NCBI GenBank assembly: GCA_045587785.1
Contig: JAZNDA010000053.1
Span: forward strand, 1 to 49,134
Direction: 5' to 3'
Length of the DNA stretch: 49,134 nt
Source: RGIG8775 sp045587785
GTDB lineage: Bacteria > Bacillota > Clostridia > Oscillospirales > CAG-272
Below are positions 32,639-39,636 of this stretch, one piece after another. The position numbers and the translations under genes are program-made. Under the pieces are notes generated by a model. That model was not told the origin of the DNA. It worked only from the letters and a program-made list of their open reading frames with translations, and searched no databases. Position 1 is the first letter of the stretch. The number at the start of each line of letters is the position of its first letter.

Positions 32639-35170
32639 ATGAAAAAGATACTTGCCATTGACGGAAACAGCATTTTGAACCGTGCTTTTTACGGGATCAA
32701 ATTGCTGAGCAACCGAAATGGTGTTTATACCAATGCCGTTTACGGTATGGTCAATATCGTGACAAAGCAAATAGAACAGCTCTCCCCCGACTGCGCTGTT
32801 GTGGCGTTCGACGTCAGAAAGCCCACCTTCCGTCACAAGCTGTACGATCAATATAAGGCAGGACGGCATGAAACACCGCCCGAGCTTTTGATGCAGTTTC
32901 CGATTGCCAAGCAGTGCATGGAGGCGCTGGGGCTTGCTACGGTGGAAATGGAAGGCTATGAGGCAGATGACATTCTGGGTACGGTGGCGGCAATGGCGGA
33001 GCGCGAGGAGGATTGCCATGCGTATCTTTTGACGGGTGACAGGGATTCACTTCAGTTGATCTCGGAGCACACCACCGTTCTTTTGGCAACCAATCAGGAC
33101 ACTTTGAACTTTGACCGCGCGGCTTTCCGCGAAAAATACGGGGTGGATGCGTCCCAGTATGTAGACGTTAAAGCACTGATGGGCGATAGCTCCGATCATA
33201 TCCCCGGTGTGGCGGGGATCGGTGAAAAGACCGCCCTTAAGCTGATCTCGGAGTTTGGAAGTTTAGATGCGCTTTATGACGCGCTTCCCGCAAAGAGCCT
33301 TACCGCGGCGACCAACCAAAAGCTGCAAAACGGCAAGGAAAGCGCATATTTGTCGCAGACTCTCTCGCGCATCGTCGCCGACGTGCCCGTGCCTGCATCA
33401 CTTGAAGATATTGCGTACCGCGGTGTGGACAAGGCGCGCGCATATGAGCTCTTTACCGAGCTTGAGTTTTCGGCGTTTGTAAAACGATTTGCACTTCAGG
33501 AGCAGCCAAAGTCTTGCTCCGCGGCGGCAGAGGCTTTGGAGATCGTTTCGGTGGATGCCGTAGCACTGAGAAAGGCACTGGCGGGTATCGAGCTTGTGGC
33601 GATCAGCATGAGTGAGACAGGTCTGCAGTTTTCTGACGGATGCCATTATTTTGAATACTCTGCGGAGCCTTTCGATATTTCAGATATTCTGATGTCGGAC
33701 AAGCATAAAGTTATTTGCTATGATTGTAAATCGCTGTATAAAAAACTCAGTGCCGCAGGAGTGGATTTCAGAGGCGCCTATCATGACGTCATGCTGGGAG
33801 CGTACGTTTTAAACCCTGCGGAAAGCTCGTTTTCTTTTGAGCGTCTTTGTGCGGCATATCTTGGAATAAACGCCGAGCATGAGGATATCCGTTATTTGTT
33901 TGCTTTGTATGAGGCGATCTCGGAGAAGATCGATCAAAACGGACAGCAGGATCTGCTGTATCGCATGGAAATGCCCTTGGCGTCGGTCCTTGCCGATATG
34001 GAGATCTGCGGATGCCGTGTGGACATGGAGGGCCTGAAAGATTACGGTCAAAAGCTTTTGGCACTTGAGGAGCAATATAAGGAGCGCATTTACTACCACG
34101 CGGGCGGAGAATTCAACGTGAATTCGCCCAAGCAGCTGGGCGAGGTGCTGTTTGACCGTTTGATGCTTCCCACCGCCAAAAAGACCAAGAACGGATATTC
34201 CACAAGTGCGGAGATTTTGGAAAAACTTCGTCCGTATCATCCCATTATCGAGGACATACTGGACTATAGGCAGGTGGCAAAGCTTCGCGGCACCTATGCA
34301 GAGGGGCTTACGCAGGCGGCGGACGGGAACGGAAAGATCCACACCTGTTTTAAGCAAACGGGAACGGCAACGGGACGTCTTTCGTCCAGTGAGCCGAATC
34401 TGCAGAATATCCCCATTAAAACCGAACTGGGGAGGGAATTCAGACGCTTTTTCTTGGCGAGTAACGAGGACTATGTGTTGATCGATGCCGACTATTCTCA
34501 GATCGAGCTTAGGATCCTTGCCGCCATCTCTGAGGACAGCACCATGACCGAGGCGTTTCTCACGGGTGTGGACATTCATACCTCTACCGCTTGCAAGGTA
34601 TTTGGTGTAAAGGCAGAAGAGGTGACCACCGAGCTTCGCAAGCGAGCCAAGGCAGTCAATTTCGGTATCGTATACGGCATTGGAGACTTTTCGCTGGCGG
34701 CTGATCTCGGTATTTCCAGAGCGGATGCCAGAGCGTATATCGACAGCTATCTTGCCACGTATCCTAAGGTAGACGAATATTTGAAGAATGTCATTTCACA
34801 GGCTTATGACAAGGGATACGTGACCACAAAATTCGGGCGCAGACGCTATATTCCCGAGCTTGCCGAGAAAAATAAAATGCGCCGTGCATTTGGCGAGCGT
34901 GTTGCCATGAACAGCCCCATCCAAGGGACGGCGGCGGATATCATCAAGCTTGCTATGATCCGCGTGGCAGACCGATTAAAACGCGAAAATTTAGATGCAA
35001 GGTTGATCTTGCAGGTGCACGACGAGCTTTTGGTAGAGGCACACAAGAGCTGTGCCGACAAAGTATACGCGCTTTTGAAGCAGGAAATGGAAAATGCAGA
35101 TGAAAAGCTGCTTTCGGTGCCTCTTTGCGCCGAGGTGGGCGTGGGACAGAATTGGTATGAATGTCATTGA
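32639..35170 (+). CDS. polA: DNA polymerase I
   Basis: An 843-residue family A polymerase for primer removal and repair. Residues 1-~280 are the 5'-3' flap nuclease (ADDILGTVA, LTGDRDSLQL, GVAGIGEKTALKL). Residues ~290-450 are the 3'-5' exonuclease fold, but the metal-binding D-x-E motif is gone (AISMSETG where DTET would stand), so proofreading is probably inactive, as in Bacillus Pol I. Residues ~450-843 are the polymerase: motif A DADYSQIELRI, motif B RKRAKAVNFGIVYG, motif C QVHDELL. Length is normal. It heads a run of seven closely spaced genes ending with the DUF362 ferredoxin. Confidence 0.97.
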   Translation: MKKILAIDGNSILNRAFYGIKLLSNRNGVYTNAVYGMVNIVTKQIEQLSPDCAVVAFDVRKPTFRHKLYDQYKAGRHETPPELLMQFPIAKQCMEALGLATVEMEGYEADDILGTVAAMAEREEDCHAYLLTGDRDSLQLISEHTTVLLATNQDTLNFDRAAFREKYGVDASQYVDVKALMGDSSDHIPGVAGIGEKTALKLISEFGSLDALYDALPAKSLTAATNQKLQNGKESAYLSQTLSRIVADVPVPASLEDIAYRGVDKARAYELFTELEFSAFVKRFALQEQPKSCSAAAEALEIVSVDAVALRKALAGIELVAISMSETGLQFSDGCHYFEYSAEPFDISDILMSDKHKVICYDCKSLYKKLSAAGVDFRGAYHDVMLGAYVLNPAESSFSFERLCAAYLGINAEHEDIRYLFALYEAISEKIDQNGQQDLLYRMEMPLASVLADMEICGCRVDMEGLKDYGQKLLALEEQYKERIYYHAGGEFNVNSPKQLGEVLFDRLMLPTAKKTKNGYSTSAEILEKLRPYHPIIEDILDYRQVAKLRGTYAEGLTQAADGNGKIHTCFKQTGTATGRLSSSEPNLQNIPIKTELGREFRRFFLASNEDYVLIDADYSQIELRILAAISEDSTMTEAFLTGVDIHTSTACKVFGVKAEEVTTELRKRAKAVNFGIVYGIGDFSLAADLGISRADARAYIDSYLATYPKVDEYLKNVISQAYDKGYVTTKFGRRRYIPELAEKNKMRRAFGERVAMNSPIQGTAADIIKLAMIRVADRLKRENLDARLILQVHDELLVEAHKSCADKVYALLKQEMENADEKLLSVPLCAEVGVGQNWYECH

Positions 35171-35185
35171 CAAAGGAGGGCTGAC

Positions 35186-35719
35186 ATGAAGAAGCTGAAT
35201 ACATCCGAGCTTGCACTGCATGCGGGGGAGCTTCGGGTAGGCGATGAGATCTTGCTTAGCGGTACGGTATATACCGCCCGCGATGCGGTGCATAAAAAAT
35301 TTGCCGCACTGATCGAGGAAGGCAAGCCGCTTCCCATTGAGATGCAAGGAGCGGTTATCTACTATGCGGGACCAACGCCCTCCAAAAACGGACTTGCCGT
35401 GGGGTCTTGCGGACCTACTACGTCTTCCCGTATGGACAAGCATACACCCATGCTTCTTAGGAGAGGGCTTACTGCCATTATCGGCAAAGGTGAGAGAAAC
35501 GGAGAGGTCGTGGATGCCATTCGAAAAAACGGATCGGTCTATTTTTGCGCCATCGGAGGTGCGGGAGCACTTTATGCAAGCTGTATCAAGTCTTGTGAGG
35601 TCGTGGCGTTTGAGGAGCTTGGCTGTGAGTCGCTCAAAAAAATGACGGTGGAAGACTTTCCGCTGATCGTGGGTGTTGACTGTAGCGGCGGAAATATTTT
35701 TGATAGGAAACGGGTATGA
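35186..35719 (+). CDS. Fumarate hydratase class I, beta subunit
   Basis: A 177-residue protein matching the C-terminal (beta) part of class I fumarase and L(+)-tartrate dehydratase, which hydrate or dehydrate C4 acids with a 4Fe-4S cluster. Recognisable motifs are LLSGTVYTARDAVHKK, the YYAGPTPSKNGLAVGSCGPT stretch, and the AAIGGAGALYA-like IGGAGALYASCI. The cluster ligands lie in the alpha subunit, which is not next to it. It is preceded by AAGGAGG, 15 bases after polA. Its last four bases overlap the next gene. Activity needs an alpha subunit encoded elsewhere. Confidence 0.9.
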   Translation: MKKLNTSELALHAGELRVGDEILLSGTVYTARDAVHKKFAALIEEGKPLPIEMQGAVIYYAGPTPSKNGLAVGSCGPTTSSRMDKHTPMLLRRGLTAIIGKGERNGEVVDAIRKNGSVYFCAIGGAGALYASCIKSCEVVAFEELGCESLKKMTVEDFPLIVGVDCSGGNIFDRKRV

Positions 35720-36618
35720 ATATCGGAGAAAAAATAAAAAACCTTCGCACGTCCAAGATGATGACGCAAAATGAGCTTGCAGGGACGCAGATTACAAGAA
35801 ATATGCTCAGCCTGATCGAAAAGGGAAAGGCGGTGCCGTCGCTTCAAACGCTGTTGTATCTTGCCGAAAAGCTAAAGGTCTCGGCGGGATACCTGCTGGC
35901 GGACGAGGCAGAGTCGGTCTTCTTTCGGAAAGCGGAGAGAATTGACGAAATTCGTTTGGCGTACCGTAGGAAAAATTACGGGATCTGTCTGGATCTTTGT
36001 CAGAAGCTTTTGAATGAGGCAGGCGAGGATGACGAATTGAATCTTTTGATGGCAGAGGCATCCCTTGAGGTTGCCAAGGAGGATTTTTTTGCCGACCGCT
36101 TACATGCTTCCTGTGAGAGGTTGGATGATGCGGTGATGTATGCCGATCGTTCTTCGTATCGCACGGAGCATCTGAGAGCGGAGGCAGAGCTCTATTTTTC
36201 ATATCTTGAAAATTTGTCGCCTTCTTTTATATCGGAGCATATAGATGCCTCCGAGGCTTTGACGGGGGATTATGGCTATATTCCTTTGAAGGATGATTTT
36301 TGCAGATACATTATGGCACTTCGCGCAACCGAGGACAAGGATGAAAAAGGGGTGCGGCTGTATCTCGAGCAAGCGGGGGACAGAGAGCTTCCTCTGGTCA
36401 AGCACATTTTGGCACTCTCATGTATGGCAAAGGGCGAGTACGAGATGGCGGCAACCCATTTGACGGATATTCTTCGCAGTGAGGACAGTGTCTCGGGCAC
36501 CTTTCTTTACTATGTGTTCGGAAGTCTTGAGGTCTGCTGTCGAAAGCTTGACAATCACAAAAATGCTAAGCTGTATGCCGAGGCAAGAGCCTCGCAGTTT
36601 GAACGCCTGCTGTCATGA
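35716..36618 (+). CDS. XRE-type HTH regulator with TPR-like helical repeats
   Basis: A 300-residue protein. Residues 1-70 are an XRE/Cro helix-turn-helix (IGEKIKNLRTSKMMTQNELA, then MLSLIEKGKAVPSLQTLLYLA). The remaining ~230 residues are regular helical pairs like TPR repeats (for example IRLAYRRKNYGICLDLCQKLL and HILALSCMAKGEYEMAATHL). This is the plan of RRNPP peptide-sensing regulators (Rgg/PlcR/PrgX) and of other HTH-TPR proteins whose signals are unknown. Start and stop both overlap neighbours by four bases (ATGA). The next gene encodes a small lipoprotein. Confidence 0.82.
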   Translation: MNIGEKIKNLRTSKMMTQNELAGTQITRNMLSLIEKGKAVPSLQTLLYLAEKLKVSAGYLLADEAESVFFRKAERIDEIRLAYRRKNYGICLDLCQKLLNEAGEDDELNLLMAEASLEVAKEDFFADRLHASCERLDDAVMYADRSSYRTEHLRAEAELYFSYLENLSPSFISEHIDASEALTGDYGYIPLKDDFCRYIMALRATEDKDEKGVRLYLEQAGDRELPLVKHILALSCMAKGEYEMAATHLTDILRSEDSVSGTFLYYVFGSLEVCCRKLDNHKNAKLYAEARASQFERLLS

Positions 36619-36980
36619 GAATGAAAACCAATTTTTTGTGTATTCTTTTGCTTTGCTGTATGCTCGCGCTATGCGCGTGCGGTGAGAGTGGGAACACGGT
36701 GATCTACAACGGACGGGAGCTTAGTGAAAGCGAGATCCAAAGCATGCTGCATCGGGAAACCGAGCGGGAAACAAAGCCCGCGGCAACGCTTACGGCATAT
36801 GACGGTCAAACGGAGACACCCGATGAGGACAGCGTATATTGGACGGCAGGCGGAAGCGTATTTCATGTTTGGTCATCCTGTCAGCATTTGAATAATAAAA
36901 AGGTATATTACGGAACGGTGGAGAACGCTGTTTCCGAGGGCAAGCTGCGCGTCTGCTCGGTTTGCTCCCAAAAATCATAG
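36615..36980 (+). CDS. Small lipoprotein with C-terminal Cys/His motif
   Basis: A 121-residue exported lipoprotein. The signal peptide has a hydrophobic core FLCILLLCCMLALCACGES, with probable lipidation of Cys22. A polar linker follows. The C-terminal ~45 residues, beginning YWTAGGSVFHVWSSCQHL and ending LRVCSVCSQKS, hold a Cys-x-x-His ... Cys-x-x-Cys pattern resembling small Ada-like metal-binding modules seen at the ends of clostridial surface proteins. The ATG overlaps the stop of the HTH-TPR gene (ATGA), so the two are translationally coupled. Function unknown. Confidence 0.72.
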   Translation: MRMKTNFLCILLLCCMLALCACGESGNTVIYNGRELSESEIQSMLHRETERETKPAATLTAYDGQTETPDEDSVYWTAGGSVFHVWSSCQHLNNKKVYYGTVENAVSEGKLRVCSVCSQKS

Positions 36981-36995
36981 ATGGAGGAATGGGTT

Positions 36996-37511
36996 ATGGA
37001 ATTCACAAAGGCAACGAAAAAGGATCTTGACAAAGTGATGCAGATCATTGCGGATGCGCGCACCAGAATAGGGAAGCTTGGCATTGACCAGTGGCAGTAC
37101 GGCTATCCGACCAGAGATATTGTGAGGGAGGACATCGAGCTTGAGAGGTTCTATGTCGGCAAGGAGGGTGGAGACATTCTTTCGGTCTTTGTTGTGATCA
37201 GGGATGGCGAACCGACTTATGACGTCATTTACAACGGTGAATGGCTGACGGGTGACAGCCGCAACTATGTGGCGGTTCACCGTATTGCCGTATCAGGCGA
37301 TGCGGTCAGACGCGGTATTGCATCCCAGACGCTTGGCTTTGTGGCGTCGGTAGCCATCAAAGAGGGGTTTGACAGCATACGAATCGACACTCACGAGGGC
37401 AATACGCCCATGAGGGGAATGCTGGAGAGAAACGGATTTGTCCACTGCGGAACCGTCTATCTGACAGGTGGCGAGAAGCGTGTGGCATATGAAAAGAAAT
37501 TTGAGGTCTGA
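36996..37511 (+). CDS. GNAT-family N-acetyltransferase
   Basis: A 171-residue acetyl-CoA-dependent acyltransferase. The acetyl-CoA-binding motif A region is VHRIAVSGDAVRRGIASQTLGFV, with the R-x-x-G-x-A loop (RRGIAS), followed by SIRIDTHEGNTPMRGMLERNGF. The substrate is unknown. ATG 36996 is supported by GGAGG at 36983-36987; the ATG at 36981 overlaps that ribosome site. It lies between the lipoprotein gene and smpB. Confidence 0.86.
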   Translation: MEFTKATKKDLDKVMQIIADARTRIGKLGIDQWQYGYPTRDIVREDIELERFYVGKEGGDILSVFVVIRDGEPTYDVIYNGEWLTGDSRNYVAVHRIAVSGDAVRRGIASQTLGFVASVAIKEGFDSIRIDTHEGNTPMRGMLERNGFVHCGTVYLTGGEKRVAYEKKFEV

Positions 37512-37517
37512 GGTGTC

Positions 37518-37994
37518 ATGGCACAAAAAAAGTCACAGGGAAAGATCATAGCGCAAAATAAAAAAGCATATCACGATTATTTTGTGGACGAAAAATATGA
37601 AGCGGGAATCGCGCTTTACGGCACCGAGGTCAAGAGTTTGAGAGCAGGGACGGTCAATCTGAAGGACTCCTATTGCGAGGTCAAGGGCGGTGAGCTGTTT
37701 GCGGTCGGTTTTCATATCAGTCCGTATGACCACGGCAATATCTTCAATCATGAGCCGATGAGAGACAAAAAGCTCTTGATGCACAAAAAGGAGATCCTTA
37801 AGCTTCACGGTCTTGTGTCGCAAAAGGGCTTTACGCTCGTGCCGCTGTCGCTGTATTTCAGCGGATCCAAGGTCAAAATGGAGGTCGGACTTTGTCGGGG
37901 TAAAAAGCTGTACGACAAGAGGGACGATATGGCGAAAAACGATGCCAAGCGCACCATGGAGAGAACCTTCAAAAACCAAAAATACGACGGTTGA
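37518..37994 (+). CDS. smpB: SsrA-binding protein
   Basis: A 158-residue SmpB, which binds tmRNA and brings it to stalled ribosomes for trans-translation. Family marks are IIAQNKKAYHDYFVDEKYEAG, YGTEVKSLRAGTVNLKDSY, HISPYDHGNIFNHEP, and the basic tail after GRKKLYDKR-like RGKKLYDKRDDMAKNDAKR. Length is normal. The ssrA gene, often next to smpB, is not visible in the following sequence. Confidence 0.96.
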   Translation: MAQKKSQGKIIAQNKKAYHDYFVDEKYEAGIALYGTEVKSLRAGTVNLKDSYCEVKGGELFAVGFHISPYDHGNIFNHEPMRDKKLLMHKKEILKLHGLVSQKGFTLVPLSLYFSGSKVKMEVGLCRGKKLYDKRDDMAKNDAKRTMERTFKNQKYDG

Positions 37995-38017
37995 TGTTTT
38001 GTAAAAGGAGAACATTT

Positions 38018-38053
38018 GTGGGTTTTGAAAAAATCAGAGAACAAATAGGATAG
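38018..38053 (+). CDS. Possible 11-residue leader ORF before the DUF362 gene
   Basis: GTG 38018 is preceded by a strong ribosome site (AAAAGGAG, 38003-38010) and gives the short peptide MGFEKIREQIG, ending eight bases before the next ATG. It may be a translated uORF, a gene remnant, or chance. No family can be assigned. Confidence 0.35.
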   Translation: MGFEKIREQIG

Positions 38054-38061
38054 GAAAAAAT

Positions 38062-39216
38062 ATGGGATATGATGTTTCTTTGGTAAAATGTGACAGCTAT
38101 GATGAGGACGAGGTCAAAGCGGCACTGACAGAAGCGATAGACGCCATTGGCGGCTTGGATTTTGTGAGGGAAGGGATGACGATTGCCATTAAGACCAATC
38201 TTGTTTCGGCAATGACACCCGAGACTGCCGCTACCACGCACCCGACTATGCTGTCAGAGCTCATAAAGCTTCTTTTTGAGCGCGGCGCGGGTAAGGTGAT
38301 CGTTGGCGACAGCCCCGGAGGACTTTATAACGCCGCCTTTGTGGGGCACGTATATAAGGTGACGGGCATGAGGGAACTGGAAAAGGTTGGCGCGAAGCTG
38401 AATGACGATTTTTCTCAGACCGAGACCGATTATAAAGAGGGTAAAGTGCTCCATCGTTTTACTTACACGGCGTATTTAGACAAAGCCGATGCCGTTATTG
38501 ACTTTTGCAAGCTCAAAACACACGGGATGATGGGCATGTCGGCGGCGGCAAAAAATATGTTCGGTGTTATCCCCGGTGTCATGAAGCCCGAATATCATTA
38601 CCGATTCCCAAAGCACGAGGATTTCGCGAATATGATCGTGGACCTTGACAGCTTTTTCAATATCAAGCTTTGCATTTGTGATGCCGTTATCGGCATGGAG
38701 GGCAACGGTCCCACCATGGGAACGCCGCGAAAGATCGGCGCGGTGTTAGCGTCTGCCTCGCCGCATGCGCTTGACCTTGTGGCGGCATCGCTGATCGGTC
38801 TGAAAAAGGAAAACGTCCCCACGCTGGAGGCGGCGTTTGAAAGGGAGCTTATTCCTGCCGACGTCTCGGCACTTTCGGTTTATGGCGATCCCAAGCAGTT
38901 TTATATTTCCGATTTTCACAATCTTCCCGCCAATAAGAGCGTGGAGTTTAAAAAGGAATCCACCCAGTTTTTTGGCAAGCTGTCAAGACTGTTTATGTCC
39001 TCGGCACTTCGTTCAAAGCCCGTGGTGAAAAAGGGAGAGTGCGTAGGCTGCGGTGTGTGCAAAAACATCTGTCCCGCCAAAGCTATCGTTATGAAAAACG
39101 GCAAGCCCGTGATCGACAGAAAGCTGTGTATCCGTTGCTTCTGCTGTCAAGAGTTTTGCCCCAAGGGGGCAATGAAAGTCAGCCGTACCCTTATCGCCAG
39201 GCTTTTGACCAAATAA
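38062..39216 (+). CDS. DUF362 protein with C-terminal 2x[4Fe-4S] ferredoxin domain
   Basis: A 384-residue protein. Residues ~1-300 are a DUF362 domain (TIAIKTNLVSAMTPETAATTHP; DSPGGLYNAAF; KLKTHGMMGMSAAAKNMFG; CDAVIGMEGNGPTMG). Residues ~320-370 are a bacterial ferredoxin with two complete clusters, C327-x2-C330-x2-C333-x3-C337 and C356-x2-C359-x2-C362-x3-C366. Such fusions are common in strict anaerobes; their redox partner and reaction are not known. AGGA precedes the ATG. It closes the plus-strand run and is followed by a terminator. Confidence 0.9.
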   Translation: MGYDVSLVKCDSYDEDEVKAALTEAIDAIGGLDFVREGMTIAIKTNLVSAMTPETAATTHPTMLSELIKLLFERGAGKVIVGDSPGGLYNAAFVGHVYKVTGMRELEKVGAKLNDDFSQTETDYKEGKVLHRFTYTAYLDKADAVIDFCKLKTHGMMGMSAAAKNMFGVIPGVMKPEYHYRFPKHEDFANMIVDLDSFFNIKLCICDAVIGMEGNGPTMGTPRKIGAVLASASPHALDLVAASLIGLKKENVPTLEAAFERELIPADVSALSVYGDPKQFYISDFHNLPANKSVEFKKESTQFFGKLSRLFMSSALRSKPVVKKGECVGCGVCKNICPAKAIVMKNGKPVIDRKLCIRCFCCQEFCPKGAMKVSRTLIARLLTK

Positions 39217-39220
39217 AACA

Positions 39221-39260
39221 AAAAATCTTCCGTATCCGACAGGGTACGGAAGATTTTTTA
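39221..39260. terminator. Bidirectional terminator, DUF362 (+) and acpP (-)
   Basis: Positions 39221-39234 and 39245-39258 form a perfect 14-bp stem with AAAAA at one base and TTTTT at the other, between convergent genes. Confidence 0.92.
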
Positions 39261-39273
39261 TGTTTCGAATGAA

Positions 39274-39495
39274 TTAAAGACTTTCAAGATATGTGACGAC
39301 GTCGCCAACCGTGACAAGCTTGTGAACGTCTTCGTCGTTGATCTCAATGCCAAGTTTGTCTTCGCAAAGCATGACAAGGTCTGCAAGCTCAATGGAATTG
39401 ATGCCAAGATCACCCGAAAGCTCCGCATCAAGCGTGATGTCATTCTCGTCGATAGAAAGCTCATCCACAAGGAGTTGCTTCAGTTTTTCAAACAT
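39274..39495 (-). CDS. acpP: Acyl carrier protein
   Basis: A 73-residue acidic four-helix protein. Ser34 is the phosphopantetheine site in LGINSIELADL; the usual Asp before the Ser (DSL) is Asn here. Start ATG 39495 follows GGAGG; five extra upstream codons lack a site. It is monocistronic, with no fatty-acid or polyketide gene beside it, so it could be a secondary ACP rather than the housekeeping one. Confidence 0.93.
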   Translation of the reverse strand: MFEKLKQLLVDELSIDENDITLDAELSGDLGINSIELADLVMLCEDKLGIEINDEDVHKLVTVGDVVTYLESL

Positions 39496-39562
39496 AGTTT
39501 TTTCCTCCAAAAGATTATCCGAACTTTAGATTTCACAGTGTAAAATACAGTAAAGACACTAT

Positions 39563-39591
39563 ATTATACCTTATTATGCTCGGTTTGTCAA
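39563..39591 (-). promoter_or_regulatory. Consensus sigma-A promoter of the ACP gene
   Basis: On the minus strand TTGACA (complement of 39586-39591) and TATAAT (complement of 39563-39568), 17 bases apart. Confidence 0.88.
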
Positions 39592-39636
39592 GGTTTTTTT
39601 CAAAATTCCTTAATTGCCATGGATCTGTGTTATTTT

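Noticed and set aside
37995..38061. A tmRNA (ssrA) gene beside smpB.
   Set aside because: The gap is only 67 bases and has no tRNA-like ends or tag sequence.
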